DNA from: Bradyrhizobium barranii subsp. apii
GTDB lineage: Bacteria; Pseudomonadota; Alphaproteobacteria; Rhizobiales; Xanthobacteraceae
Reading direction: 5' to 3'
Assembly: GCF_011516635.5 (NCBI RefSeq)
Contig: NZ_CP096255.1
Coordinates: forward strand, 4,276,501 to 4,340,500
DNA length: 64,000 bases
The position numbers and the translations under genes are program-made. The notes beneath the pieces were generated by a model. It saw nothing but the letters and a program-made list of their open reading frames with translations. It had not been told where the DNA came from and did no database searches. Below, in pieces: positions 16,502-23,947 of the stretch (position 1 is the stretch's first letter; each line of letters begins with the position of its first letter).

Positions 16502-17509
16502 TCATATCCGGTAGTAGTCGCGATACCAGCGGACGAAATTGGATATGCCGGTTTCGATAGGGGTGGAGGGCGAAAAGCCGGTATCGCGCATGAGATCGCC
16601 AACGTCGGCAAACGTTTCCGGAACATCCCCAGGCTGCATTGGCAGCATTTCCTTCGCCGTGGTTCGTCCCAGCTCTTTCTCGATCAATTCGAGGACGTGC
16701 ATCAGCGCTTCCGGGCGGTTATTGCCTACATTGTAGAGCTTGGCCGGTGCGCCCGCCGCATCGGCGTTGTCCTCCGGAGCGCGCTCGATCAGCCGCGAGA
16801 TGACGCGCGTGACGTCGTCGACATAGGTGAAGTCGCGCCGCATCTTGCCATGGTTGAAGAGCTTGATCGGCTTGCCTTTAACGATCGCGTCGGCGAACAG
16901 GAATATCGCCATGTCGGGCCGGCCCCACGGGCCGTAGATCGTAAAGAATCGTAAGCCGGTGACCGGGAGCCGGTACAGGTGGCTGTAAGAATGGGCCATC
17001 AGCTCGTTGGCTTTCTTCGTCGCGGCATAGAAGCTGACGGGGTGGTCGGCCCTATGCCGGGTCGAAAATGGCAACTCGGCATTGGCGCCGTACACGGACG
17101 ATGACGATGCGTAGATCAAATGACCACAGGCGTTATGCCTGCAGCCTTCGAGGACGTTGAGGAACCCCTCAAGATTGGCGTCGACATAAGCGTGCGGCTG
17201 ATCGATCGAATGCCGGACGCCGGCCTGAGCGGCCAAATGGACCACTCTCGCAAAACGATGTTTTGCGAACAACTCGGCCATCGTCGACCGATGTCCAAGA
17301 TCGATCTGCACGAAGGAAAAACGCGGATCGCGGCGCAGAATGTCGAGACGCGCGCGCTTCAAGGCGGGATCGTAGTAGCTGTTGATGTTGTCCAATCCGA
17401 CGACCCGGCGTCCCTCGTCGAGCAGCCGACGGGCGACATGAAAACCGATGAAGCCAGCAGCTCCGGTCACCAGAACGTCGTCGGCAACTTGTTCTGAGCG
17501 AGATGACAT
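16502..17509 (-). CDS. UDP-glucuronate 4-epimerase-like NAD-dependent epimerase
   Basis: A 335-residue extended-SDR enzyme. VLVTGAAGFIGFHVARRLLDEG is the NAD-binding Rossmann motif, IYASSSSVYG gives the catalytic serine region and SFYAATKKANE the YxxxK pair. GLDNINSYYDPALKRARL and FTIYGPWGRPDMA are characteristic of UDP-glucuronate 4-epimerases, which make UDP-galacturonate for capsules and lipopolysaccharide. The reaction is assigned by family resemblance. It forms its own unit with a promoter box about 200 bases upstream. The product would be a uronic acid, a possible substrate for the AsnB- or NadE-like enzymes to amidate. Confidence 0.9.
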   Translation of the reverse strand: MSSRSEQVADDVLVTGAAGFIGFHVARRLLDEGRRVVGLDNINSYYDPALKRARLDILRRDPRFSFVQIDLGHRSTMAELFAKHRFARVVHLAAQAGVRHSIDQPHAYVDANLEGFLNVLEGCRHNACGHLIYASSSSVYGANAELPFSTRHRADHPVSFYAATKKANELMAHSYSHLYRLPVTGLRFFTIYGPWGRPDMAIFLFADAIVKGKPIKLFNHGKMRRDFTYVDDVTRVISRLIERAPEDNADAAGAPAKLYNVGNNRPEALMHVLELIEKELGRTTAKEMLPMQPGDVPETFADVGDLMRDTGFSPSTPIETGISNFVRWYRDYYRI

Positions 17510-17885
17510 TCGCTGTCCAAGTTAGATGGAGTTTCGAACGGCGAAGAAGGCGCCATCGATCGCAGAAAGTTAACTCTCAATCGCGCCGCATCTCGATTGC
17601 GCAAATGAGCACACCTGACGATGGCGGCGGAGCCGAGCTGCCAGCAGCCGTTCGAACGGACTACTCCGCGCATCCCCGCCACTGTCTCAAATTCCAGGGG
17701 CGTAGCGTATGTAATGTCCGAGCGAACCCCGTCATCATCCATTTGCATGAAGATGAAGCCAGGCAAACCTGCAGAGATGTTTCGGCGGCGGGCTTGCCCG
17801 ACGTGGCCGTCGGCTTGGAGTACGCGCTGTCGAACGATCGACGTCGGTGACTTGAGCGCAAACGGCGTGGTCAGGGGTGCTTGCG
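17510..17885. other. Divergent intergenic region between epimerase and aldo/keto reductase
   Basis: No gene is supported here. The only structure I see is the promoter box copy G, oriented towards the epimerase. Nothing comparable faces the reductase. Confidence 0.45.
17704..17750 (-). promoter_or_regulatory. Locus-wide promoter box, copy G (epimerase)
   Basis: The minus strand reads TCATGCAAATGGATGATG followed by CATACGCT; this second element is about three bases further away than in the other copies. The orientation is towards the epimerase gene. Confidence 0.52.
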
Positions 17886-18872
17886 ATGAAGATGGTCCGT
17901 GTTGATGCTCTCGGCGCGAATGTATCGAGCATCGGTTTCGGCTGCGCGTCGCTCGGGGGGCGCGTTGGGGCTCGCAGGGGGATCGAGGGGCTCGAGCGCG
18001 CATACGACGCCGGAATAACCTGGTACGACGTGGCGCCTTCGTATGGCGATGGGATGGCCGAGTCTATTTTGGGCCAGTTCGTATCCAGCAAGCGCGGCAG
18101 CGTCCATATCTGCACAAAGGTCGGGATGCGCCCGCGTGATACCTCCGCCGTTAAGCGGATCCTGAAGCCGATCGCGCGCGCCGCTCTTGCGGTGTTTCCC
18201 GGGATCCAACCGCGCCTCTCCGCAATGAAATCGAAGCCCTTCAAAGTGCCGCTATCGGCCGAGCTGATCAGGACGAGCATCGAGGACAGCTTGAGGCGAC
18301 TCCGCACGGATTATGTAGATGTGCTTGCTCTCCACCGTCCCACCCGCGAAGAGGTCGTTCGCGAAGACATCATTCGAGCGGTCGAGCGCATCGTCCAGGA
18401 CGGGAAGGCCCGCGCCATTTCGATTGCGGGCAATAACGAGGGCGGAATTGACGACCTCCATGAATCGCTACCATACCGGCTGATACAGATCGCGAATAAT
18501 CCGCTCGAGCCGAATCTTCAGAGATCGACGGAGATTGCGCGGCGCAGGACGCTTGTCACGTATGGATCATTTTCGAGCGTCGATCCGCTTGTCGCGAGGC
18601 TGGGATCGGAGAAGGAAATACTGAACGGCCTTTACGAGATGGGATACCGGGGCGACCTCACCGAGATCGCCGCTGCCTTCGCCGTGGATTATGCGCTGGC
18701 AACGAACTCGGCAGGAGTCTCACTGTTTTCGATGTTTCGGAAAGAGCATCTCGCGTTCAATCTGCGCCGGTCAGCGCAAATCCCGGCGCTTCATCTGCTC
18801 AATCGCATCGTCGCCGAGCTCTCGAACGGGCCGCGGCAAACCGAACGATTGGTCAAGCGTGTGCCGGTGTAG
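17886..18872 (+). CDS. Aldo/keto reductase
   Basis: A 328-residue TIM-barrel oxidoreductase. The catalytic residues can be placed: aspartate and tyrosine in YDVAPSYGDG, lysine in ICTKVG, and histidine in VLALHRPTR. GIGFGC-like GFGCASLGG near the N-terminus is the usual barrel opening. It should reduce a carbonyl with NADPH, and by context perhaps a keto-sugar. I start at the ATG at 17886, with AGGGG nine bases before, rather than the GTG three codons earlier. It is transcribed away from the epimerase and has no copy of the locus box, so its membership in the regulon is uncertain. Confidence 0.88.
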   Translation: MKMVRVDALGANVSSIGFGCASLGGRVGARRGIEGLERAYDAGITWYDVAPSYGDGMAESILGQFVSSKRGSVHICTKVGMRPRDTSAVKRILKPIARAALAVFPGIQPRLSAMKSKPFKVPLSAELIRTSIEDSLRRLRTDYVDVLALHRPTREEVVREDIIRAVERIVQDGKARAISIAGNNEGGIDDLHESLPYRLIQIANNPLEPNLQRSTEIARRRTLVTYGSFSSVDPLVARLGSEKEILNGLYEMGYRGDLTEIAAAFAVDYALATNSAGVSLFSMFRKEHLAFNLRRSAQIPALHLLNRIVAELSNGPRQTERLVKRVPV

Positions 18873-19172
18873 CGATCAAGTGCAGAGCCAATGGGCATGA
18901 GGTCTACTCCGTCATCATCATACAATCGGCGGCCACGTGTGTTAGAATTCACGTCCCACGATACTACTCGCCAATCTTGTCGACGATGTTCGACAGGCGC
19001 GCGGGCGGCCGGGAGGCGGCTAGCTTGAGCGTCTCGCTGAAGCATGCGCAGCAGGTCAGGCCGAAGGTGAGGGGGCCAGGCCGCTGCCGTCGCATTAAGG
19101 AGGTTGCCCCAATCGGGGTTGCGCCGGGCGGCGCGCTTCGTGGGGTCGTTGGTAGATGCTCGGAGAGAGGCC
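18873..19172. other. Leader region upstream of glmS
   Basis: About 300 bases without a supported gene. I see no copy of the locus box and no clear riboswitch-like structure. Confidence 0.4.
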
Positions 19173-20996
19173 ATGTGCGGAATTGTTGGTGTCGTCGGGC
19201 GGGGTCCTGCTTCTGCTCTCCTTTTGGATGCGCTGAAGCGGCTTGAATATCGCGGATATGACTCGGCCGGTATTGCCACTCTCGAGGACGGTTCGCTGAC
19301 GCGACGTCGTGCGGTCGGAAAGCTCGTGAACCTCAAGATTCGGCTCGACTCGGAGCCGCTTGCCGGGCGGATTGGAATTGGTCACACGCGCTGGGCGACG
19401 CACGGCCGTCCCGATGAGACGAATGCGCATCCTCACATGGTTGACGGTGTGGCGATCGTGCACAATGGGATCATCGAAAACCACCGCGAATTGCGCAATG
19501 ACCTCAAAGCGGCCGGTGCACATTTTGCGACCGAAACCGACTCCGAAGTGGTCGCGCATCTCGTTAGCCGCGAGCGGAAGAACGGATACGAGCCGGTCGC
19601 AGCGGTGCGTAAGGTCCTCCCGCGCTTGAACGGAACGTTCGCGCTCGCCTTCCTGTTCGAAGGGCACGACAATCTCCTGATCGGTGCCCGAAAGGGCTCG
19701 CCGCTTGCTGTCGGCTACGGTTGCGGCGAAATGTTCCTGGGTTCGGATGCGATGGCGCTCGCGCCTCTGACGGACATTGTCGCCTACCTTGAGGACGGCG
19801 ATCTCGCCGTCGTGACCCGGGAGCAGATCGAGTTTATCGACGTGAACGGCGCGCGCCTGCGCCGTACGTCGGCCAAAATCGCTGGTGCCGCCGTGATTGT
19901 TCACAAGGGCGAGCATCGCCACTTCATGGCGAAGGAGATTCACGAGCAGCCGAAGGTGGTTGGTCAGACGCTTGCGCAGTATATCGCGCGCGACGGGACA
20001 ATCAGGTTGCCGGCGGGCGTGGATGCGGACCTCAGGACAGTCGATCGCGTGTCGATTGTAGCTTGCGGGACCTCCTTCTACGCCGGTCTGATTGCGAAGT
20101 ACTGGTTCGAGCGCTACGCCAAGCTCCCGGTCGAGATCGATATTGCTTCGGAGTTCCGCTATCGCGATGTTCCGTTCGGCGCGGGCAATCTGGCGATTTT
20201 CGTGTCGCAGTCCGGCGAAACGGCCGACACGCTCGCTTCGTTGGAGTTCGCCAAGACCCACGGCCAGCGCGTTCTCGCTGTCGTCAACGTGCAAACCTCG
20301 ACGATGGCTCGTTCGAGCCACATCGTACTGCCCACATTGGCCGGTCCGGAAATAGGGGTCGCATCGACAAAGGCGTTCACCTGTCAGCTGGCAATCTTGC
20401 TCTGCATTGCAATCGCGGCCGGTCGCAGTCGCGGTGTGCTCTCGGCCGAAGACGAGCGCTCACTCGTCCGGGCCCTTGCCGAGATTCCAGACTATATGGC
20501 GCACGCGCTCGAACTGGAGCCGAAAGTCCATGAGCTCGCGCGTGAGATCGCCAAGGCCAGAGACGCTCTATTCATAGGCCGGGGCACCAATTATCCGCTG
20601 GCATTGGAGGGAGCCCTCAAGCTCAAGGAGGTCACTTACATTCACGCAGAGGGCTATGCGGCCGGCGAGCTCAAACATGGACCGATCGCGCTGATCGACA
20701 AGGGCCTGCCGGTCATCGTCATCGCGCCGTACGACGCGACGTTCGAAAAGACCATGTCGAACATGCAGGAGGTGATCGCCCGTGGGGGCCGCATTATCCT
20801 CTTGACCGACGAGAGAGGTGCTTCACTCGCCGCGTCCAGTGGTTGCTCGGTCCTGGCGTTGCCGGATATGCCCCCGATCGTGGCGCCGCTGGCTCTCGCG
20901 GTGCCGCTCCAGCTCCTTGCCTATCACAGTGCCGCGATTATGGGGACCGACGTGGACCAGCCGCGGAATCTCGCGAAGTCCGTGACCGTCGAATAG
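19173..20996 (+). CDS. glmS: Glutamine-fructose-6-phosphate aminotransferase
   Basis: A 607-residue protein, the family's standard length. MCGIVGVVGRG opens the glutaminase domain (Cys2 nucleophile) and IGHTRWATHGRP is its glutamine-binding motif. Two sugar-isomerase domains follow, with VACGTSFYAG and the SQSGETADTLAS phosphate loop in the first and FIGRGTNYPLALEGALKLKE in the second; the C-terminus PRNLAKSVTVE is canonical. It makes glucosamine-6-phosphate, the entry to UDP-GlcNAc. The start is the MCG codon after GAGAGAGGCC, not the 23-codon extension. Its position at the end of a glycan locus suggests a dedicated second copy (NodM-like in concept); I cannot see whether another glmS exists elsewhere. 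Confidence 0.96.
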   Translation: MCGIVGVVGRGPASALLLDALKRLEYRGYDSAGIATLEDGSLTRRRAVGKLVNLKIRLDSEPLAGRIGIGHTRWATHGRPDETNAHPHMVDGVAIVHNGIIENHRELRNDLKAAGAHFATETDSEVVAHLVSRERKNGYEPVAAVRKVLPRLNGTFALAFLFEGHDNLLIGARKGSPLAVGYGCGEMFLGSDAMALAPLTDIVAYLEDGDLAVVTREQIEFIDVNGARLRRTSAKIAGAAVIVHKGEHRHFMAKEIHEQPKVVGQTLAQYIARDGTIRLPAGVDADLRTVDRVSIVACGTSFYAGLIAKYWFERYAKLPVEIDIASEFRYRDVPFGAGNLAIFVSQSGETADTLASLEFAKTHGQRVLAVVNVQTSTMARSSHIVLPTLAGPEIGVASTKAFTCQLAILLCIAIAAGRSRGVLSAEDERSLVRALAEIPDYMAHALELEPKVHELAREIAKARDALFIGRGTNYPLALEGALKLKEVTYIHAEGYAAGELKHGPIALIDKGLPVIVIAPYDATFEKTMSNMQEVIARGGRIILLTDERGASLAASSGCSVLALPDMPPIVAPLALAVPLQLLAYHSAAIMGTDVDQPRNLAKSVTVE

Positions 20997-21463
20997 TCGG
21001 TCCGGTCGCGCCACTTCCGCTTCAGCAAGAGGTGCTGTCGAAAGCAGGATGCTGGTCTGACAGACCGGGACGCTCCGAAATGAGTGCCTCTTTCGACCAA
21101 TCCGCGTTCTCGGCGGCTCGGGGTAAAATCTGGTGGCCTTCGGGCCCAGGTTAAGCACCGACGTCCGTAGGGCAGGCGGCCCCGCTATATTGTAACCGCG
21201 TTGGCGGGGCCGCTGCTGCCAAGAAACGAGCTAGGACCTGTGCGGCGCGGACTTGAGATACGCAACTCCTCAGAACCAGCCGCCTTGCGCGCGCTCCGCA
21301 GCCGGATCTTCGCAGACTCTTCGGCATCAGGCTGCAAGGGCAGCCCGATCAGGGAGTAGTCCTTTCGGGTTATTGGAAGACCGTTCCGCTTCGAGATAGC
21401 TTCAGACAAGCCCGTCCGGTCGACGAGCTCGTTTGGCATCCTACGTGCGCTTCGCGAGGGATC
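20997..21463. other. Intergenic region after glmS
   Basis: No supported gene lies here. The frames on both strands lack spaced ribosome-binding sites and family-like sequence. It contains the hairpin at 21176. Confidence 0.4.
21176..21213. terminator. GC-rich hairpin, possible glmS terminator
   Basis: GCGGCCCCGC and GCGGGGCCGC are perfect inverted arms with an 18-base loop, 180 bases past the glmS stop. There is no T run, so its role is uncertain. Confidence 0.4.
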
Positions 21464-21664
21464 ATGTCGGTTTTGACGGGAACAGCCGGCGCGGACATTC
21501 GACGTGGTGATATGATTAAGGTGATCAAAGGGAGGCTGTTCCCGGCGCTCCTTTACGAGCAATATGAGGGCGGCGCCGCCGAAGATATTCCCGAGGGCGC
21601 CCGTGCCTATTGCCTCAAAGACAAAGTCTGGCGAACGATGCCTCCGGGCTACCGCCCCTCCTAG
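21464..21664 (+). CDS. Small hypothetical protein
   Basis: A 66-residue frame. GAGGGA lies close (two bases) before the first ATG; a second ATG at 21512 (MIKVIKGRLFPALLYEQY) is possible. The protein is soluble and mixed in charge, with no recognised motif. It ends just before a perfect hairpin, which gives some support to a real transcription unit. I do not recognise a family. Confidence 0.4.
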   Translation: MSVLTGTAGADIRRGDMIKVIKGRLFPALLYEQYEGGAAEDIPEGARAYCLKDKVWRTMPPGYRPS

Positions 21665-21692
21665 ACCTTATTGGCAAACCAGCATCGCAAAA

Positions 21693-21713
21693 TGGCCGAG
21701 CCAGGCTCGGCCA
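21693..21713. terminator. Perfect palindromic hairpin between converging genes
   Basis: TGGCCGAGCC and GGCTCGGCCA flank a single A. It lies between a plus-strand small gene and the minus-strand glycine-rich gene and could terminate both directions. Confidence 0.55.
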
Positions 21714-21784
21714 ATTCGTGAGCGGGCCGGGACCGCAACCTCCGCGGTAGGTCTGGACCGACGGCGGAGCGCCGTGTGTGCAGA

Positions 21785-22186
21785 CTAGCTGCAGCTCAGC
21801 GGCAGCGGCTGGTCGGGGTGCAACTCGTACCAATCGTAGCAATCTGGATAGGCGCCGTAGAATCCGTATCCGGGCCGATCGCGACCAAAGCGGTGAAACG
21901 CGTGCTGGCGCAGGCCGATGCCGCCAGCGCCGGCGTGACCGCCGAATCCGAGATGTTCGCCGCCAAAGCCTCCCTCATGCGCCATGCCGCCGAAATGCGC
22001 GCCGCCGCCGCCGAAGCCCATATGTCCGCCGCCAAAGCCACCACCGCCAAAACTGGCGTGGCCGCCGCCGCCAAAGCCACCACCGTGGCCGCCGCCGCCG
22101 CCGCCGCCGCCGTGCGCCTCGGCCGCGCCGATGGCCAGGGTCGAGGCAAGCGCCGCTGTTGCCAAAATCATGATTGCTCGTTTCAT
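21785..22186 (-). CDS. Exported glycine-rich protein
   Basis: A 133-residue protein with a clear signal peptide (MKRAIMILATAALASTLAIGAAEA, cleaved before H) and a mature part dominated by Gly, His, Phe and Ala in repeats such as FGGGG and GGFGG. It ends in an ordered tail with YPDCYDWYELHPDQPLP. GAAAGGAG lies seven bases before the ATG, an ideal ribosome site. Such proteins are frequent in rhizobia; their function is unknown, and histidine-rich glycine repeats could bind metal or surfaces. The DNA is a strong GGC/GCC repeat, prone to slippage. Confidence 0.8.
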   Translation of the reverse strand: MKRAIMILATAALASTLAIGAAEAHGGGGGGGGHGGGFGGGGHASFGGGGFGGGHMGFGGGGAHFGGMAHEGGFGGEHLGFGGHAGAGGIGLRQHAFHRFGRDRPGYGFYGAYPDCYDWYELHPDQPLPLSCS

Positions 22187-22387
22187 GGGACACTCCTTTC
22201 GTGTCGATCTGCCTGGTCATCCATGCAGTCCGCTTCCGCGTCGTGCCGTCGCCGAAGCTCCTGATGACAAGGCTCGTGATGAAAGGAGAGGTAAGAGCGA
22301 TGCGCAGCATTCCCACTAAATTCGACTTCAGGAACAAGGCGCGCCGGTAGGGAAGATGATCCTGCCGCGGGGGCCGCGGCCCACAAA

Positions 22388-22416
22388 GGGGCGGGCTGAA
22401 CGTTCCAGCCCGCCCC
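22388..22416 (-). terminator. Strong hairpin after a small exported-protein gene
   Basis: GGGGCGGGCTG and CAGCCCGCCCC form an 11-bp stem around a 7-base loop, about 55 bases past the stop of the minus-strand gene at 22470. On that strand it is followed by a short TTT run. Confidence 0.6.
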
Positions 22417-22469
22417 CGTCGTTCGATGAGGCCGACCGAGGCGCCCGGCCGGCCAGGGAAATGCCGCGA

Positions 22470-22718
22470 TCAGAAGCTGCCTGTGCCGGGCTCGCAAGGC
22501 ACGTTGTTGCCGGTCCACGGCGCCGTCGCGAAAGCGCCGACGCGCGGCGCGGGAACGCAGACGCGGCCTCCCTGCTGATAGAAGGGCGCATCCGGTGCGG
22601 CCGTATCGGTTGTCATCGCGGGCTGTCGCATGACGGAATGGTGCTCGCGCGCCATGACGGGTCCCCCGAGCACGGCGGCTGCAATCAATCCCGTCGACAA
22701 GAGTTTGAGAGTGGTCAT
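22470..22718 (-). CDS. Small exported protein, paralogue of the one at 37843
   Basis: An 82-residue protein starting MTTLKLLSTGLIAAAVLGGPVMA, a signal peptide, then a short polar mature part that ends with RVCVPAPRVGAFATAPW and PCEPGTGSF; two cysteines could form a disulphide. AAAGGAG lies eight bases before the ATG. The protein at 37843 has the same signal peptide and the same CVxAPxVGAxAxxPW and PCEP motifs. The function is unknown; it is probably periplasmic. Confidence 0.75.
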   Translation of the reverse strand: MTTLKLLSTGLIAAAVLGGPVMAREHHSVMRQPAMTTDTAAPDAPFYQQGGRVCVPAPRVGAFATAPWTGNNVPCEPGTGSF

Positions 22719-23207
22719 TTCGGCTTCTCCTTTGATGACATCAGGCCGACCAAGCGGCTCACCATCAACGTATGGACGGCCGGGCGTCGTCCAAATGCAC
22801 GAATTGCTCACCTGATTTCAACGGCCTGTGACCCGGCGCGGCGCTGCAAGCACGATCGTGCGAATGCGCAACATCCGTTGCCTTGAGAGTAACGGGGAGC
22901 GCATCGCAGGCATATGTTCATGAAAGCGCAGTTCAGAATGGAGGCGGAAGATGATCACGACGACAGCGAGACGTATGGCCATCGCGCTGGCCCTGTTGGC
23001 GACGGGCTCGGCGCGCTTCCTGAATCGCTATTTAGTGGTACCCCATGCTCCGCAGGACTATCTCGTCAGACAACGAGTGGCCTATGGCAGGCTGGCGCGG
23101 CGCCGCGCGTTCAGAGCGGGCGGGCATTGAACATGACGCTCCGGACCGCCGAGCCCGTGCTCCTCCGCCGCAGGCCGAAACGCCTCGCAGAACGTGGGAG
23201 CAGGATC
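22719..23207. other. Region upstream of the response regulator
   Basis: This stretch holds the short gene at 22951 and otherwise no supported coding. Longer in-frame extensions of the response regulator through it look non-coding. Confidence 0.4.
22951..23130 (+). CDS. Very short possible exported or membrane peptide
   Basis: A 59-residue frame starting MITTTARRMAIALALLATGSARF and ending with RAFRAGGH. GGAGGCGGAAG lies immediately upstream of the ATG, and the N-terminus has a positive charge cluster followed by a hydrophobic stretch, like a signal sequence or membrane anchor. The rest is basic and rich in arginine. It lies 77 bases before the response regulator on the same strand, so it could be part of that operon. 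I do not recognise it; it could be a decayed exported protein. Confidence 0.42.
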   Translation: MITTTARRMAIALALLATGSARFLNRYLVVPHAPQDYLVRQRVAYGRLARRRAFRAGGH

Positions 23208-23888
23208 ATGACGCGGATTCTTCTGATCGAAGATGATGCCGAGACCGCCGAGGTGATCGTCGCCGAACTCGCCGATCGCGGTTTCGAGGTTCAATGGGCC
23301 CCTGACGGCGTCGACGGTCTCGATCGGGCGCGCGCGGCGTGTCCGGATGCCATGATCGTCGATCGCATGCTGCCCGGAATGGACGGGCTGACGGTCATCG
23401 AGGCCCTGCGCAAGGATCGGGTCGGGACACCGGTGCTGGTTCTGAGTGCGCTCGGCGCCGTGGACGATCGGGTGCGCGGATTGCGCATGGGGGGAGACGA
23501 CTATCTCACCAAGCCGTTTGCAATCATCGAGCTCGTCGCACGGATAGAGGCATTGCTGCGCCGTCCGATGGACAGCCGCGAGACCACGTTGCATGTCGGG
23601 CCGCTGGAGCTCGACCTGATCGAGCGGACCGCGCGACGGGACGAGCGAGAGATCGACCTGTTGCCGCGCGAGTTCCGCCTGCTCGAATACATGATGCGCC
23701 GGAGCGATCAGTTGCTCACGCGCGCGATGCTGCTCGAAGAGGTCTGGAACTACAAGTTCGTTCCGGCAACGACGAATCTGATCGACGTGCATATGGGCCG
23801 GCTACGCCACAAGGTCGATGGTCCCGGCGATACGCAGCTCATCCACAATGTTCGCGGCTCCGGCTTCATTCTGCGTTCGCGCGCATAG
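23208..23888 (+). CDS. OmpR/PhoB-family response regulator
   Basis: A 226-residue regulator. The receiver shows ILLIEDDAETAE (acidic pocket), DAMIVDRMLPGMDG (phospho-acceptor Asp) and YLTKPFA (conserved Lys). The DNA-binding domain has the winged-helix pattern PREFRLLEYMMRRSDQLLTRAMLLEEVW and LIDVHMGRLRHKVD. It should pair with the kinase 59 bases downstream, whose gene is frameshifted. The start is the ATG that begins MTRILLIEDD, with GGAGCAGGA just upstream. Its target is unknown; the nearby sigma factor and RND efflux genes are plausible candidates. Confidence 0.93.
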   Translation: MTRILLIEDDAETAEVIVAELADRGFEVQWAPDGVDGLDRARAACPDAMIVDRMLPGMDGLTVIEALRKDRVGTPVLVLSALGAVDDRVRGLRMGGDDYLTKPFAIIELVARIEALLRRPMDSRETTLHVGPLELDLIERTARRDEREIDLLPREFRLLEYMMRRSDQLLTRAMLLEEVWNYKFVPATTNLIDVHMGRLRHKVDGPGDTQLIHNVRGSGFILRSRA

Positions 23889-23947
23889 AGGCGCGAAACC
23901 CAGGGGGGCGCGGAGCACATCTCGGACGAATATCGAGTGCGGGTTCG

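Noticed and set aside
16283..16954. A plus-strand frame of 223 codons before and over the epimerase gene end
   Set aside because: Most of it is antisense to the epimerase and the remainder has no family-like sequence or ribosome site.
18900..18930. A partial GTCATCATCATAC match as an eighth copy of the locus box
   Set aside because: It shares only the GATG part; the CATGC core and the CCTA element are absent.
21185..21562. A minus-strand frame of 125 codons after glmS
   Set aside because: It covers the hairpin and overlaps the small plus-strand gene. The internal Met near 21440 has AGG touching the ATG without spacing. I found no convincing family resemblance.
21785..22186. GCC/GGC repeats in this stretch as a possible CRISPR-like or tandem-repeat locus
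   Set aside because: The repeats are the codon pattern of the glycine-rich protein; no spaced, uniform repeats exist.
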